Source: Cryptomeria japonica (taxonomy: Eukaryota > Streptophyta > Pinopsida > Cupressales > Cupressaceae). From it: DNA of 64,000 nt. A model generated the notes under the pieces. That model had not been told where the DNA came from and made no database searches. It saw only the letters and a program-made list of their open reading frames with translations. Below are positions 24,634 to 36,836 of this stretch, one piece after another. The stretch covers positions 765,563,483 through 765,627,482 of the forward strand of contig NC_081414.1 in the NCBI RefSeq assembly GCF_030272615.1, read 5' to 3'. Position numbers and translations under genes: made by a program. The number at the start of each line of letters is the position of its first letter. The stretch's first letter is position 1.

Positions 24634-27202
24634 ATGGAGAGCGCATCTATTGAAACGGCCTTCTTTGAAGCCTGTGAAAGTGGTGATATAGCCCAAGCCA
24701 AAATGCTGCTCGCACTCAGAGTTTTCGATCCCACTAGACTAGTTAGTAAGAGGACGCCAGAGGGAAGAACATGTTTACATCTTGCAGTACTTGCAGGAAG
24801 TCCAGGTTGTTATCTTCTCGCAGTTAGTTTTTTAAATTTCAAGCTTTAGTTACTTGTTTTCCGCGCTAAACTATTCCATTCATGAAATGCAGATTTGTTA
24901 AAAAAATTTAAACTGCGACAATTCATCAACGAGATGGACAATCGAGGCGACACGGCCTTGCATTTAGCTGTCTGGAAATATCGTCTAGATCTGGTGACAT
25001 TATTGTTAGATGGTAAGGCTGATTGTAAGGCTGACTTGAGCGTGAAAAATAACAGGGGAGAAACTCCGCTATGCGTGGCTGTAAAGTTTGGATCCCTGGA
25101 TGTTGTGAAGAAGTTGATAGATCATGAACCGGAGGCCGTCCAAAAATTATGTAAAGATGTCAAAATTTTGCATCTTGCTGTGAATCTTAACCGAGCCAAT
25201 ATTGTTGGATTTTTAATTAAAAAAAGTGTAGTTATAAAAAACAGAAACGGCCTTCTTTGAAGCCTGTGAAAGTGGTGATATAGCCCAAGCCAAAATGCTG
25301 CTCGCACTCAGAGTTTTCGATCCCACTAGACTAGTTAGTAAGAGGACGCCAGAGGGAAGAACATGTTTACATCTTGCAGTACTTGCAGGAAGTCCAGGTT
25401 GTTATCTTCTCGCAGTTAGTTTTTTAAATTTCAAGCTTTAGTTACTTGTTTTCCGCGCTAAACTATTCCATTCATGAAATGCAGATTTGTTAAAAAAATT
25501 TAAACTGCGACAATTCATCAACGAGATGGACAATCGAGGCGACACGGCCTTGCATTTAGCTGTCTGGAAATATCGTCTAGATCTGGTGACATTATTGTTA
25601 GATGGTAAGGCTGATTGTAAGGCTGACTTGAGCGTGAAAAATAACAGGGGAGAAACTCCGCTATGCGTGGCTGTAAAGTTTGGATCCCTGGATGTTGTGA
25701 AGAAGTTGATAGATCATGAACCGGAGGCCGTCCAAAAATTATGTAAAGATGTCAAAATTTTGCATCTTGCTGTGAATCTTAACCGAGCCAATATTGTTGG
25801 ATTTTTAATTAAAAAAAGTGTAGTTATAAAAAACAGTGGAATTCTCAGAGAGCTTATCAACCAACGTGCTGAAGTCCCTGGCATAAAGCGAGCTGATAAT
25901 GAAGGTAATCGTGATATGAAGGTTTCTGTTGATTTCTCATTTAAAAAGGTGGAGTTGTCGGACCTTAATGGCCAGCCTAACAGCCAGGCAATTGTTCAAG
26001 GAGATACGCCCTTACACATTGCAGCAAGGAACAAAAGTGAGCCTGTAAGTTTTCTGTTTTGGATTTTAAACTAGAAAGCTAATATTATACCAGGCGGTTT
26101 CTTAATAGGACATATACTATTTCAAAAACTAGATAAATATATCATTAAATTTTAGTGAGTGGGTATTAAGTTTCTTTGTAGAATCAGTACTCGTATTTCC
26201 TTTTTTCAGTTCCCAGAAGCACAAGCTTTCCAAGTTATACATGAATTTTAGATTATCAGTTGGGCCAGTCAACCGTTTTTATTTATCATTAGGAAGTAAA
26301 TTAGCCTGGTTCTCATTTAATGATATCTTTTTGTTTGGGCGTAGATTGTGGATACGCTACTAAGGGTGCCTGGGGTGAACAAGCATGCTCTCAATAGTGA
26401 GGGAAAAACACCTCTGGATGTTGCAAGAGAAGTCACGGAGTACTACGAGTCTTTCAGGATTATAAGAAAGCTCACAGATTATAAACCCAGTCCCAAGCCA
26501 TTCATGTACTGTGCGCCAGAGGTGAGCAAAGAAAAGCACAAGAGAGCCACGGATATGGTTAACAAAACCTTCGATGACAGACGCAATACTGAACTGGTGG
26601 TGGCAGCATTATTGGCCACCATGACATTTACGGCTGCGTTCACAGTTCCAGGTGGCTCGGACCAGGATTCTAAGGATGGGAACCAAGGGGCCCCTATTCT
26701 CCTAGGCTATTATATGTTTAAGCTCTTTATTATTTTCGACTGCATAGCCTTCTTTCTATCTCTCTTCGTTTGTATAATGTGGGAAATGGCTTCAGAGCTT
26801 ACCACAGAGGACAAGATGTTGTTCATGAGCGTCAGTGCTTTGTTGACCTGCCTCAGCTTTGGATTCAATTCTTGCGGTTTTATGGCTGCAGTGCACACGA
26901 TATTGGCACATTAAGACCCGATCCTCGCTTGGGTGATTTTGGGTATTCTCTTATTCATCGAATTCTGTGTTACTATTGCATTTATCCATCAATCGGTAAT
27001 TTTTGCAGTGGGGCGAGCTAGATTCCACCGTTTGTGCGGTGTACCTCGTCTACTGGATAGTATTGTTGAAGGTGTATGGGAAAGAGCAGAAAGTTTTGGG
27101 GTTCTCAAGATTATTCGCTCACTAGAAGAAGCTTCCCATAATGCAGTCGAAGGAGATGTTGATGAAACTTCCCATAATGCAATCGTTCCGATACGTTCCT
27201 GA
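24634..27202 (+). pseudogene. Ankyrin-repeat PGG-domain membrane protein, copy 1 (ACD6/ITN1-like family)
   Basis: Plant ankyrin proteins with a PGG domain are membrane proteins, several acting in defence or stress signalling. Best model: exon 1 24634-24805 (MESASIETAFFEAC...), exon 2 25485-26044, exon 3 26345-27202, with GT/AG introns and lengths that keep one frame. Ankyrin motifs include GRTCLHLAVLAG, GDTALHLAVWKY, GETPLCVAVKFG and GDTPLHIAARNK. The PGG domain begins at RNTELVVAALL (about residue 324), with PGG at 346-348. Damage: a 592-bp tandem duplication puts extra copies of exon 2 and exon 1 between exons 1 and 2, and the first exon 2 copy runs into a stop at 25258. A TAA at 26912 then ends the frame after three membrane segments; the same frame continues to 27202 with a fourth (ILAWVILGILLFIEF) and a polar tail. 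With exon skipping, a 433-residue protein lacking the last segment could be made. Confidence 0.75.
24652..25835 (+). repeat. 592-bp tandem duplication inside ankyrin gene, copy 1
   Basis: Units 24652-25243 and 25244-25835 show no difference that I saw. Each holds most of exon 1, intron 1 (87 bp) and most of exon 2. The junction joins AAAAAACA to GAAACGGCC with one base (G) of shared sequence. Confidence 0.95.
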
Positions 27203-27332
27203 CCTTCATCCTTGTAGCTCAACAATCTGTTTATTTCTTGCCGTACAACCTTCACTGTTTACTCTCTCCATTACATTGCAACGATCGCCGTACTCCTCTA
27301 TAGGGTGTGATTATTTGTGGGCATGTAACCTT

Positions 27333-27338
27333 AATAAA
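27333..27338 (+). terminator. Polyadenylation signal of ankyrin gene, copy 1
   Basis: AATAAA 131 bp after the end of the long reading frame, followed by T/G-rich sequence. Same at 54497-54502. Confidence 0.45.
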
Positions 27339-27598
27339 TCTTTGTTATGCATAATGTAATGATGTTTAATTATTAAAATCAGCATTATCCGTGTTTTTTA
27401 ATGTATCGGTGAGGGAAGGGGTTTCACTTTTTTATTACTGGATAAAATATTGCAAAATATAAATACCTAGATTATACTATTCAATGGCGTTACATCATCT
27501 CTACCAACCCTATTCTTACCATGAAGAATATTATATTTTACATTTAAGTTATTTGTGTTAAGTTTTATGGAGTTCAATCATAATATTGGATATAAGAG

Positions 27599-27914
27599 TG
27601 TTGGCATGAAAGGGATATTTTTTCTAGCTACTTTATCATTTAGGTTTCATTCACATTAGTTACTTAGGTTTATTTAAGATATAGATAGAATATTTATTAT
27701 ATTTCAAGTCATATGATTAAAGGACACACCATAATATTATGCAATCATATGTCCTACCTTGGTCCATATAAATAAGGAGTTCCCTTTGTAATCTCAATCA
27801 ATCAGTTAATTGTAAGTAATTTATAATTTACATCCTTTCATAAAACATCATTATTGTCTTATACTTGATCTCTCTTATTTTTTCATCGAAATTTCCAAAT
27901 CTCGGGTGTCTACA
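27599..27914 (+). mobile_element. Possible solo LTR, copy 1
   Basis: Starts TGTTGGCATG, contains a TATA-like CATATAAATAAGG (27768-27780) followed by CAATCAATCAG, and ends GTGTCTACA, the layout of short plant Copia LTRs. No flanking 5-bp duplication and no primer site were found, so boundaries are uncertain. Confidence 0.35.
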
Positions 27915-30428
27915 ATCATTAGCGAAATCTTGCATAATATAGAGAATTACATACCGACTCTTATCTAGTATGAAAGGTTGTGGAATTTCTTCTTGTTAGT
28001 CATAATTAAGAGATCTAGGTTGCAAATTTTGGCGAATCTTGGAAAGTTGAGTATGATCTTCTCTTGCATCAAATGGTGATCTAAAAAATTAGAAAAACTT
28101 GATAGAAATATTAGATTCGAGGTTCCTCTTTGTGGTTTCATATGGTAGAATCATTTGAAGTTTGTTAATGCAAATATGAGCTTCCTATTAAGTTTAGAGT
28201 GTCCAACAAGATTATTTTTTCTCTTTATTTTGTCTAAATTAAAAATTTGAGGCTATATCCCCAAGGGATTAAAGTTTGCAAGTTTGATGTTAAGTCAAAA
28301 AATAACTATAATTTTAAAATATTTTGAGTCAAAATAAATCAGCCATCATATCCACAAAGTCTAAGAATCCTAAGATTGGTCATAAAAAATTGGTCCTTTG
28401 CCATCAATGTTGTATGCTCACCCATATGATCATACAATTTCTAGTGCAAACACTCTGTAGCTCTCTAAAATCAATTAAATTTTTAAAATGCTAACTTTAA
28501 AACCTCATATCTAATGTTTTCAAAAGGTTTTTTTTAGAATTTTACTGGAGTACTCACCAACAAACCTCATTGTGTGATATAGCCTACACTAGTAGCAATG
28601 GCCTCACCTCCACTATTGACTAGCATAAGAAAAGGTAGAAGCAACTTGTAGAGGATGATATTTGTCACCCTCAAGGGGAAAACCTACCTTCACTCTACCT
28701 CACTTAAGCTAGCGCTAAAGGTTAGCCAAGGGATGCTAAGTACAAAAGAGGATAAATGACCAGTAAACAAAGCTCTCAGACGATCCTGCCAAGTCTCTGT
28801 CTTGAGGACAAGTGTGTGGAACTAGGATAGTAGTGTGGCCCATTGTCATCCTGCACTGACAGAGTATAGAGATGATACAAAAAATGATAGATTTGACTAT
28901 ATTACTAAGAAAATGATGTAAATGATAAACTAAGATAAATAATACAGAATGCATGACACTAAAAGGAAGTGAGAGAAGGATAGGAAAAGCTTACAATTGG
29001 TCCATGAATGAAGCCTCCAATAAGATGAGTTCTCCTCTTTGATCACAAACCTGCACACAAACAAAGAGGGAAAATGTTGGGGGCTGTGTTTAGAGGCATG
29101 TCTTTGTCAGACCTTGGTTTCGATATTTCCACCTCCATGGACAACCCAAATTGTAGCAACGATAGGAAATAAAATGATAAAGATAAGAAATGGACAATTA
29201 AGACAATAGATATGCAAATGAACTAAGAAAGATATTGAACTCCCCTCCAACACTTGTGAAGACGACACCACAGGTTCTCTAATAAGGTGCAACAATGGTG
29301 GTCTTGAAATGCTAGATAATCTATGTATGATAAGGATAATGGACGCCAAGAGCTCAAGTTACTTCTCCAAAATGATCAAGAATCCTTTTCCATTACAAAA
29401 ATGCATGAGAGATAGCCTCCAAAGTGATTCATAACATCAATGGCTGAGGACAGAGGCATTAGAAATTCTTCTGGGCATAGGCATAATGCTAAAAATACCA
29501 CCTACAGATTGACAAATTTGGAGGATGCTAGCACGGCACAAAGACATCTCCACAGTGCACTAGAGTCCATAAGTCAACTGGTCAATATGCTCGATAAAAT
29601 ACAAGTTGTAATATGACAAGTCAATCCATGTGGACAAAAGGGTAAATAAGAAATGAGTATTCCTAATTTTCTTGTAGTGAAGATGCTTATGTAATGTGGA
29701 ATTATACGAGGTGCAATTTACAATGTTACATTTTGTCCCCACTTTAGCGAGCATATCTTTGTCAAGAAATGCAAAGCTAAAGTAGAGATGATATCAATAT
29801 TTGTGAAGATGAAGAAAAATTGGCTGATTTGATGAAGTTACCCCTAGCTAGATAAAATTGAGATTGAGATAGATTTTGCTAAGCTATGTCATGACAAACA
29901 TGTTGTCTAAAGTCCAACATATTAGATGAAAAAGCGATTAAACATTGAATAGATGAGATAGATAAGATAACGTATTAGAAACAAACTTCACTTAATAGAG
30001 GAAAACCCCTATTATGAAAGATAATTAATAGTAGCTACCATGATAAAAGAGATAGTGTCGATATGGGTAGCAAGTTGTGTTATGCTAGATAGCCATACAA
30101 TAGGGTAACAATGTATAAGATTTCATTGGTATGGATATAAAGTTGTGTTATGATAGATAGGACTATGATAGGGCGAGACTTCACCGTAATGAATAAAAAA
30201 ATGCTAAATATTCATGAGACTGGGCTAGATTTGGTTGGAATGAATAGAAAAATGATATATAGTCATGTGATTGGGGAATCAAAGATTGATTTCATAAGCA
30301 ATGGATTGGCCCCCACAAAAGGCGGTAAGATAAATAAAATAGATAAACTGGTTTGGTCCCCACCAAGGCAAACAAGAATGCTGAGCTATACAAATAGAAA
30401 TATAGATTATGCAGATATGATAGCCACC

Positions 30429-30535
30429 CCTTAGAATGGTATGCATGAAAGGCATGTCATTCTAAGGAGAATAAATGTTGTGGCACGTCAACATGGTGAG
30501 TTTTTTTCGTGGAATGTCATCTTCGACAGATGACA
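30429..30535. other. Two adjacent hairpins, copy 1
   Basis: CCTTAGAATG (30429-30438) pairs with CATTCTAAGG (30458-30467), with further inner pairing of ATGC/GCAT. TGTCATCT (30515-30522) pairs with AGATGACA (30528-30535) across TCGAC. No family recognised. Confidence 0.55.
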
Positions 30536-31220
30536 CATAAGACCACAACATCAACAAAGATGAAATAACACAAGGGGTTTGATTATTTGGCTTCAAAACC
30601 CATAGCAAAGAAATAAAATCTGTAATATAACTATAGATCGGTGTCTCATTATAATGCTAAAGTTCTTGGATTTGAAGAAGAGAATATGAAGAGAAAGAGA
30701 AAATAAAAAATTTGGGTCAACATTGAAAAGGGCCTAAATGCCCCCAATGCTTTACATTGCCCTCTAATGTCAAAAAGAAAGATACGAAAGATAGAGGAAA
30801 TAGATAATAAATAGAAGAAGTTTTATGATAGAAATTTCATGTATTCAAGAACCTACAGAGTAACTTGGGTCCTCTAGGAGAACATAATAGATAAAGACAA
30901 TTAACCTCCCATTTCCTAGCACTGACAAAATAACTTGGGTACTCTAGGAGGGAACACACTTGTAAAGAAAGCATGGGGGAACACAAACATGCACATATGC
31001 TATGCTACAAGATAAAGGAAGATAGTTCCTTAGAACCCCTCAACGATCAGGTCATCATCCTTTCAATCTTTATCATATGGGGAAGGAGGGTGAGATTGAA
31101 GTAGAACAATCATAAGGGAAGCACCAGGTGCCTCACCAAAAGTGAGGGCAAGGGAGGAGGCTATAGTAAAATCCTTGTCCAAAAGCTTGGAAGAGGAAAG
31201 AGTCAATGTCTGCATGAAAA

Positions 31221-33250
31221 TCTTCTTGGATTCTTGGATTCTTCGCAATTCAATCAAGACTGTTTTTTTCTGCTTATTTTTATCAACTTGGTTATTAACA
31301 TGTGACTTTGATAGCATCAATATAAGTGAATCACCAACCAATTATAACAAGTTTAGCCTATCAAACTAGAATAAAAAGTTAGTTTGGTTATGTCTATATA
31401 AATTAATTTATTCTCACGATACTTATTATATTGGCAACATACTCATTTTCTTAAGGGTAGAGAAATAGGACACCAATCATTAGGTTAGGGGCCATTATAA
31501 AGTTCCCTTGCATGGAGTCCATCATTTTAATTTTTCCAAGGCTCGTATATAATAGAAGGGTGGAGAAAGCAAGAGCAAACCCAAATCTAACCCTAACCAT
31601 TATAAAGGTAGGGCAGCTAAAATTAAGGTAGAGGATCCTATCCAAAGATAGAATTGGTAGTGTATCATCTTTGGTTTACTTGTCATGCCCCCGTCAATGA
31701 CATCAGATGACAATCCATTTTAAACCATGGCTAGTGCAGGAGCACCCAGGTTTATTTGCAATCAACACCAACCAAAAAAGAAAAATATTTCCAGTTTATT
31801 TCCTGATTTTAGTTTTGGTGTGCTTGGTCAGGCTTCACTCTAGTCAATTTTGCAAAGTTTGTATCTCTCGATAACAATAATGACTGTAGAAGGTGAAAGG
31901 GAAAGTATAAAGGAAGAGGAGTATGTTTACAGAAAATGGCTTGTACATAATTTTCCTTCATTCAATGTCGTAGAAAACTCACATCCGTGAACTATTTGAC
32001 AAAATGCTTCATCGAAATAAACTCTCATGGATGACGATGATTGGAGACGATGCACAAAATAGATTTGTTGATAAAGCTTTAGAAACTTCAAGCAAATCTA
32101 ATTTTGCACGTGTAAGGCCAAATACCTTGAATTTTTCCAACCACCTTGCAGCCTGTACAAAATTCTTGTAGCAGCTGATTAAATTTCAATTCCAAGCATA
32201 AACAGTGAATAAGAGAAAAGGTGTGGTGAGTCAACATAGGCAATGTAACCAAAGCGACCGAAAGATATATTGATATCTAGGAAGATCGAGCCAGGCGAAT
32301 TTGGAAAGACATCGGTTAAGAGGAAGCAATAGAAAACATATCGCATTTCTTTGAATGCGATATAAATTAGCTAGTGGATATTATGGATAAAAGGGGAGAA
32401 AGGATTGCGCTTTGATAGGGGGAACTGGTGGGCTATGGAATGAGAGGAGTGTGTAAGCAATGAACGTGCATTGAGAAAAGCCTAGGCAAAAACCTTTGTT
32501 GTAATTGAAATTTATACTAATTGAATTGGATGTAAATAGAAGTGTATTTCCTTATTTCCATCTATAAACAAACAATCTCTATTTCTGCATTTGTGTTTTG
32601 AGTGTTGAGTTTTAAAATTGTAAGGCAGGGGAAGATTTTTGTATGAAATGGTATCAGAGCTTGTTGTCTTGAGCATGTAGAGGATACACTAGGACCTATG
32701 GAAGTGTGAAACGGTTGTGAAGAAGCTCATGTGGGTTGTTGTAGGTGGAAGAAAGAAGTCTTGACTAGTGAGAGCTTGAAGCCGTAATTAAAAGAGTAAT
32801 AGAGATGCTACCTCGAAGAGGGATGTCCAAAATTGAGGAGGTGTTGGAGTGATTTCGAGAGATGATACGAACTGATATTAGAAATGAGGTGAGATCAACT
32901 TCTAGAAATGAAAGAGGACATGTAAGTGATGAAGGAAGTGAATTGGAAGAAAAAGAACACGAAAAAGAAGAAGAGCAACCTATAGATCCCGGAGAAGAAA
33001 TATTTTTGAGGATTCTATCGATAATCACAAAAACTAACAAAATGGAAGTGGCAAAATTTTTGGAACATTAAATCCAGATCAGTTGATTGATTGGATAGAT
33101 GAGCTAGAAGAATACTTTGAAGTGGAGGAAATCAGAGATCTAGTAAGGGTAAAGTTAGCTCAAGAAAAGTTGAAAGGGCATGCTGCATTATTATGGTGGA
33201 AAGAGTTGCAAAAACAATGGGTAATGAATGGAGTGTTAACTCTAAGGCAT
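31221..33250 (+). mobile_element. Element C1: truncated Ty3-type element (LTR part, primer site, start of gag), copy 1
   Basis: Homologous to 46682-48591 but clearly diverged. The LTR-like part ends just before TGGTATCAGAGC (32649-32660, initiator tRNA-Met type). Gag starts at ATG 32805, and the element breaks off after a gag fragment with ALLWWKELQKQW. No pol and no second LTR follow. The TG start of the LTR was not located, so it may be truncated at both ends. Confidence 0.65.
32805..33250 (+). pseudogene. Gag fragment of element C1, copy 1
   Basis: Frame MLPRRGMS.IEEVLE, then a TGA at codon 16 that C2 shares. An acidic region follows (ELEEKEHEKEEEQPIDPGEE). After KMEVAKF a one-base deletion relative to C2 shifts the frame, and the remaining gag (LNPDQLIDWIDELEEYFEV, ALLWWKELQKQW) is in another frame. 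The family is retrotransposon gag, judged from the WIxxLExYFE and WW patterns. Confidence 0.65.
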
Positions 33251-33377
33251 TTTTGACATTAGTGTCAAATGTTCTAAATGCATGTGATATTCTCCTATAG
33301 ACATTTATGTCATTTCATGGTTACATTGCTTGGAAAGTTTGATCCTTGGCATAGCTGTACATATGTGGTGTATTATA

Positions 33378-33487
33378 AGTGACCAAGTCACTTGGAGATA
33401 AAGAGGTGATAAGTTGCATGAGTTACTTTTGTGACTAAGTCACTAGGTGATGGTAAATTGATGAAGTTACCTAAGCGATTAGGTAAC
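33378..33487. repeat. Cluster of three palindromes, copy 1
   Basis: AGTGAC-CAA-GTCACT (33378-33392), GTGAC-TAA-GTCAC (33431-33443), and GTTACCTAA (33466-33474) pairing with TTAGGTAAC (33479-33487) across GCGA. Confidence 0.75.
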
Positions 33488-34656
33488 ATGACATAACGTT
33501 TTCCCACCAACAAGGATCTAGTGGGCATAATAGTTTATTTATTATTCTCCACTAAAATATGTGGTGAATGGGACATTACATATCATCGATATTTTTTAAA
33601 GGAATATTATATGGTTTCAAAGCTTATCATTGTAAAAGCATTGTTTTCATTTGTAAAAGCCCTTGAGCTCAAGCTAGGGCATGCTAATATCAGTTAGGGT
33701 TTGGATTACCTATGGCTAGAGAACATTGTGAGAGTGACTGATCTTTTGGAATTGCAATGACAGTTTAGTTTTGATAACAGAAAGAAAGAAGTTCGGGCAA
33801 CTATTCTTGAGTACTTTTTGGTTGAGAATCTTCGATCCCAGATGTCATGTACAAGTAGTTTGAGTTGAGTTTTTCTTGTCGGTCTTAGCGATACCAGGTG
33901 TTTCCAATCCTTAATCTCATTGTATTTTGAAAAGAAAACTGTTAAGGATTTTGGTTATGTTATGATTAAGTCTGAAAATGCTCTCTAATTGCTTTTGTTT
34001 ACAAATGGTTATGAGTCATGCATTTGTGAAAGGAAGTAAAGCATTGTATTTTGTTAAACCTATTCTTCTGTTTAGGGTATATACTTGGTTTTTTGAAAAG
34101 GGTTTATGATTTTGTTTTTTCTGTAACTATAATGTTTATCAAACAATAGTCAGGGTATTTTGAGCTAAGGGTTTTGCATAATTTTATAGTTTTTTGTTCT
34201 AAACCTTGTTGTTATGCACATTCAAATGTGGGTGTATGTTTTGTCATTTAACCCTCATTGATTTCTCAGTTTTATCCTTGTCTTTGTTATGGGTCTTTCT
34301 GTTAACCCGAGTTTGGGTTTGTTGATAGTTTTATAGAGGCACTTTTGATTTGAACGACAGTTTGAACAATGACAATCTTAACTCTGTTTGTGAACATTGT
34401 TTCAATTATCATTGATATCACATGATTTATAATAGAAAATCGTTATGTTGTTAAGGCATTGAGTAGTATCATTATCATTCTGGTACTTGTTAAAGAGACC
34501 GGTTAAGGATTTAAGTTATGTTTCCATTTGAATATGCAGAACAATATATGTACTTTCTTGAATTCATTCTTCATGGTATTGAACAAAAAAGGAATATTAT
34601 TCTTAGATTGTAAAATTATTTCATTCATATTATTCTTCATGGTATTGAGCAAAGGG

Positions 34657-34666
34657 TGGCGACTCC
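34657..34666 (+). other. Possible tRNA-Arg-type primer site, copy 1
   Basis: TGGCGACTCC matches the start of the primer site known for Ogre/Tat elements. No flanking gag was recognised, so this could be chance. Confidence 0.25.
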
Positions 34667-36836
34667 TACAAAAAATGGATATAAAGAGGAAATCATTTCC
34701 TTGGGAAGAGGAAATAAATGAATCATCAATCACCAATTTGGAAAATATAAAGTGGGTTGCAATTAAATATTACAACCAAAGAGGATGAAACCACTCCAAG
34801 GTTAATTTGAGAGATCTAAGGAAAAAAACCCTTATTTCTCATTATCAAGTTTTAAATGAAACCTCTTAAATTCTCTTAGCAAGTTAAGGTTAAAAACCTT
34901 TAATCTTGCCATTGTTGAGTTAGACACAAAAACCCTTGATTAAAGCAGATCTGAAAGCACTTCGAAAGTAAAGATACAAGAAGAAATAATCATAGTTTGA
35001 AGGAGGATTACAGAAAAAGACTAAGATAAGATCTATTTTTAGAATTAATCCTAGAGTTATAAAGTTAAATATTATAATTAAATTTCACTATTTTAGATAA
35101 AACTATCTTTATAAATATAATGTAGGTATCATTCTAAGTTGGAATTATTGTTTGAAGAAAAAAATAAAAATGTTCTAGAAAAAGAAACATTACAATATTG
35201 TTGCTTTCAAACCTTGCTTTCAAACTAGTTATAGGCCTAATAGCAATGATTTTCCTATTTTAATACATTTACAACTTGAATTAAAATGATTAATGAGGAG
35301 ACATATACTATCTAATATCTTTAGATAAAATTATTTTTTAATGGATATAAGAAACAAGTTATGATATTGACTCTTTTATACAAATTATAACAGTTATTTC
35401 TGAATGCTAACAACATTGTATACGTTAAAAGCGAAGATTGTGACTTACCTTGTATTGGAAGAATGTAGCCTTAGGAGAGCAACCTGGACCCAAGAAAGCA
35501 AACACCTACATACATAATCCATTATTGTAATTAGATATAATCTATTCAAGCAGTTAGAGTTGGGTGGTTGGAACATGAGAGGGGTCACGCAGGTCCGTTG
35601 TTTACCAAGCCTAAGGAATGGTTGCTTCTAACCTCTTTGTTACACTTGGCGGCCCATGTGGCTTTCCCTTCAAGCCCATTACCGATACTAGTCTTACCTT
35701 GTGGGTTTGACATATAGGTGCAATCTGGCTCTTTGATTCTGAGGGTCCTTATGATCACTTGCGAGCCCCTCATTGCCACTAGATTACACTTCTATTCATT
35801 CTAAGTTGTATACCTTTAAACGCATTAAACACTTTCCATCTTAGTAAAACTAGCATGAAGAGGGTAACTGGTTCCTTGACTTCATGGGTCCTTATGACCA
35901 CAAGGAAGCCCCTCGTCATCATTGGATACTCTTCTCCATCCTCTCACACAAGATGGACTTAATAACATTTTCTTGATAATACCCTACTGAACAAACAACA
36001 TTAATTTCAGATATAACTAAACAGTATACTTTCTTAGGTAATGTTAAATCTGACATATTAAAATAATCTCTCTCTATATATAAATTCAGAACAACAATAT
36101 TATAATATAACCACATAATATATATTTCCAGCATCCTTAGTATTATCGGTGTTGTTCCTAATATAAAATAATAATATCTGAAAGAGATCTTATGTGATAA
36201 TAAGTAGGTTAGGGGCATAATTATCTTACCTGTCCTTGGTGAAGAGAACCGGACTTGTTTAATGGTTTGCTGAGTTGTCAGTTGATTGAAGATAATTTCC
36301 CTATTTTATTTTCTTTTTCCCCCTAACCTCCTTTGTGAGAAGTAATGGGCCCATATTTAAAGGTAGACTCACAACATTTTGGGAGAGACGTGACTTATTG
36401 AGAGTCACGTCCTCTTCTTAGTAACATTTCTTTTCCACTATCATGACTCTTAGGAGACACGATTACTATTTATAATTTAATACTAAATCAATATTTACTT
36501 ATTAATGGAATTTATATATACTTATTAATCATCATTATGTTAAAATTCAGTTATTAGTAACATAGAAATCTTATAAAAGTATTTGCTTAATTAATTTAAT
36601 TAATATTATATTGTTTAACTAATTCAATTCATATTATATTGTTGATGCATGATTACTCAATATTAAATAAATGTATTTCAATTATATTTTAATTATATTT
36701 TTATTTTTATTCTTTTGTATTTTAATTATATTTCAAAGTGGAGACATTACAATTAAAGTTGTTAAGACTACTTTTAATGCATATTTTATTGTCAATCAAT
36801 TTCATGTTTTCTTCAATTACTATGGTTAGGATTCTC

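Larger units (their letters stand above)
27203..31220. other. Gene-free repeat-derived region, copy 1
   Basis: AT-rich, with a possible solo LTR (27599-27914) and two hairpins (30429-30467, 30515-30535). The part at about 28970-29360 weakly resembles 39085-39400 (both have TGAATGAAGCCT and TGCACACAAA followed by AAAAGGG-like text), suggesting an old shared repeat. No gene supported. Confidence 0.45.
22166..36836. repeat. 27164-bp-offset duplication, copy 1
   Basis: Starts at CTACTTTCGG and matches 49330-64000 with a constant offset of 27164 bp. The second copy runs off the window, so 14671 bp is a minimum. All sampled positions are identical, including microsatellites. Contents are annotated separately below. 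Confidence 0.95.
33251..36836. other. AT-rich region with palindromes, copy 1
   Basis: No gene supported. Contains a palindrome cluster (33378-33487) and a TGGCGACTCC site (34657) that resembles a tRNA-Arg primer site, so 33250-34656 could be a decayed LTR. The short frames seen here have no recognisable domains. Confidence 0.4.

Noticed and set aside
24895-25260. A separate small ankyrin gene
   Set aside because: It is the first copy of exon 2 in the 592-bp duplication, lacks its own ATG and ends at the duplication junction.
26770-27021. Alternative frame over the ankyrin exon 3
   Set aside because: It overlaps the PGG domain in another frame. The PGG frame has clear family motifs on both sides of the stop.
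28736-29754. Several 60-80-codon minus-strand frames
   Set aside because: No domain, no plausible splice structure, and AT-rich context; treated as chance.
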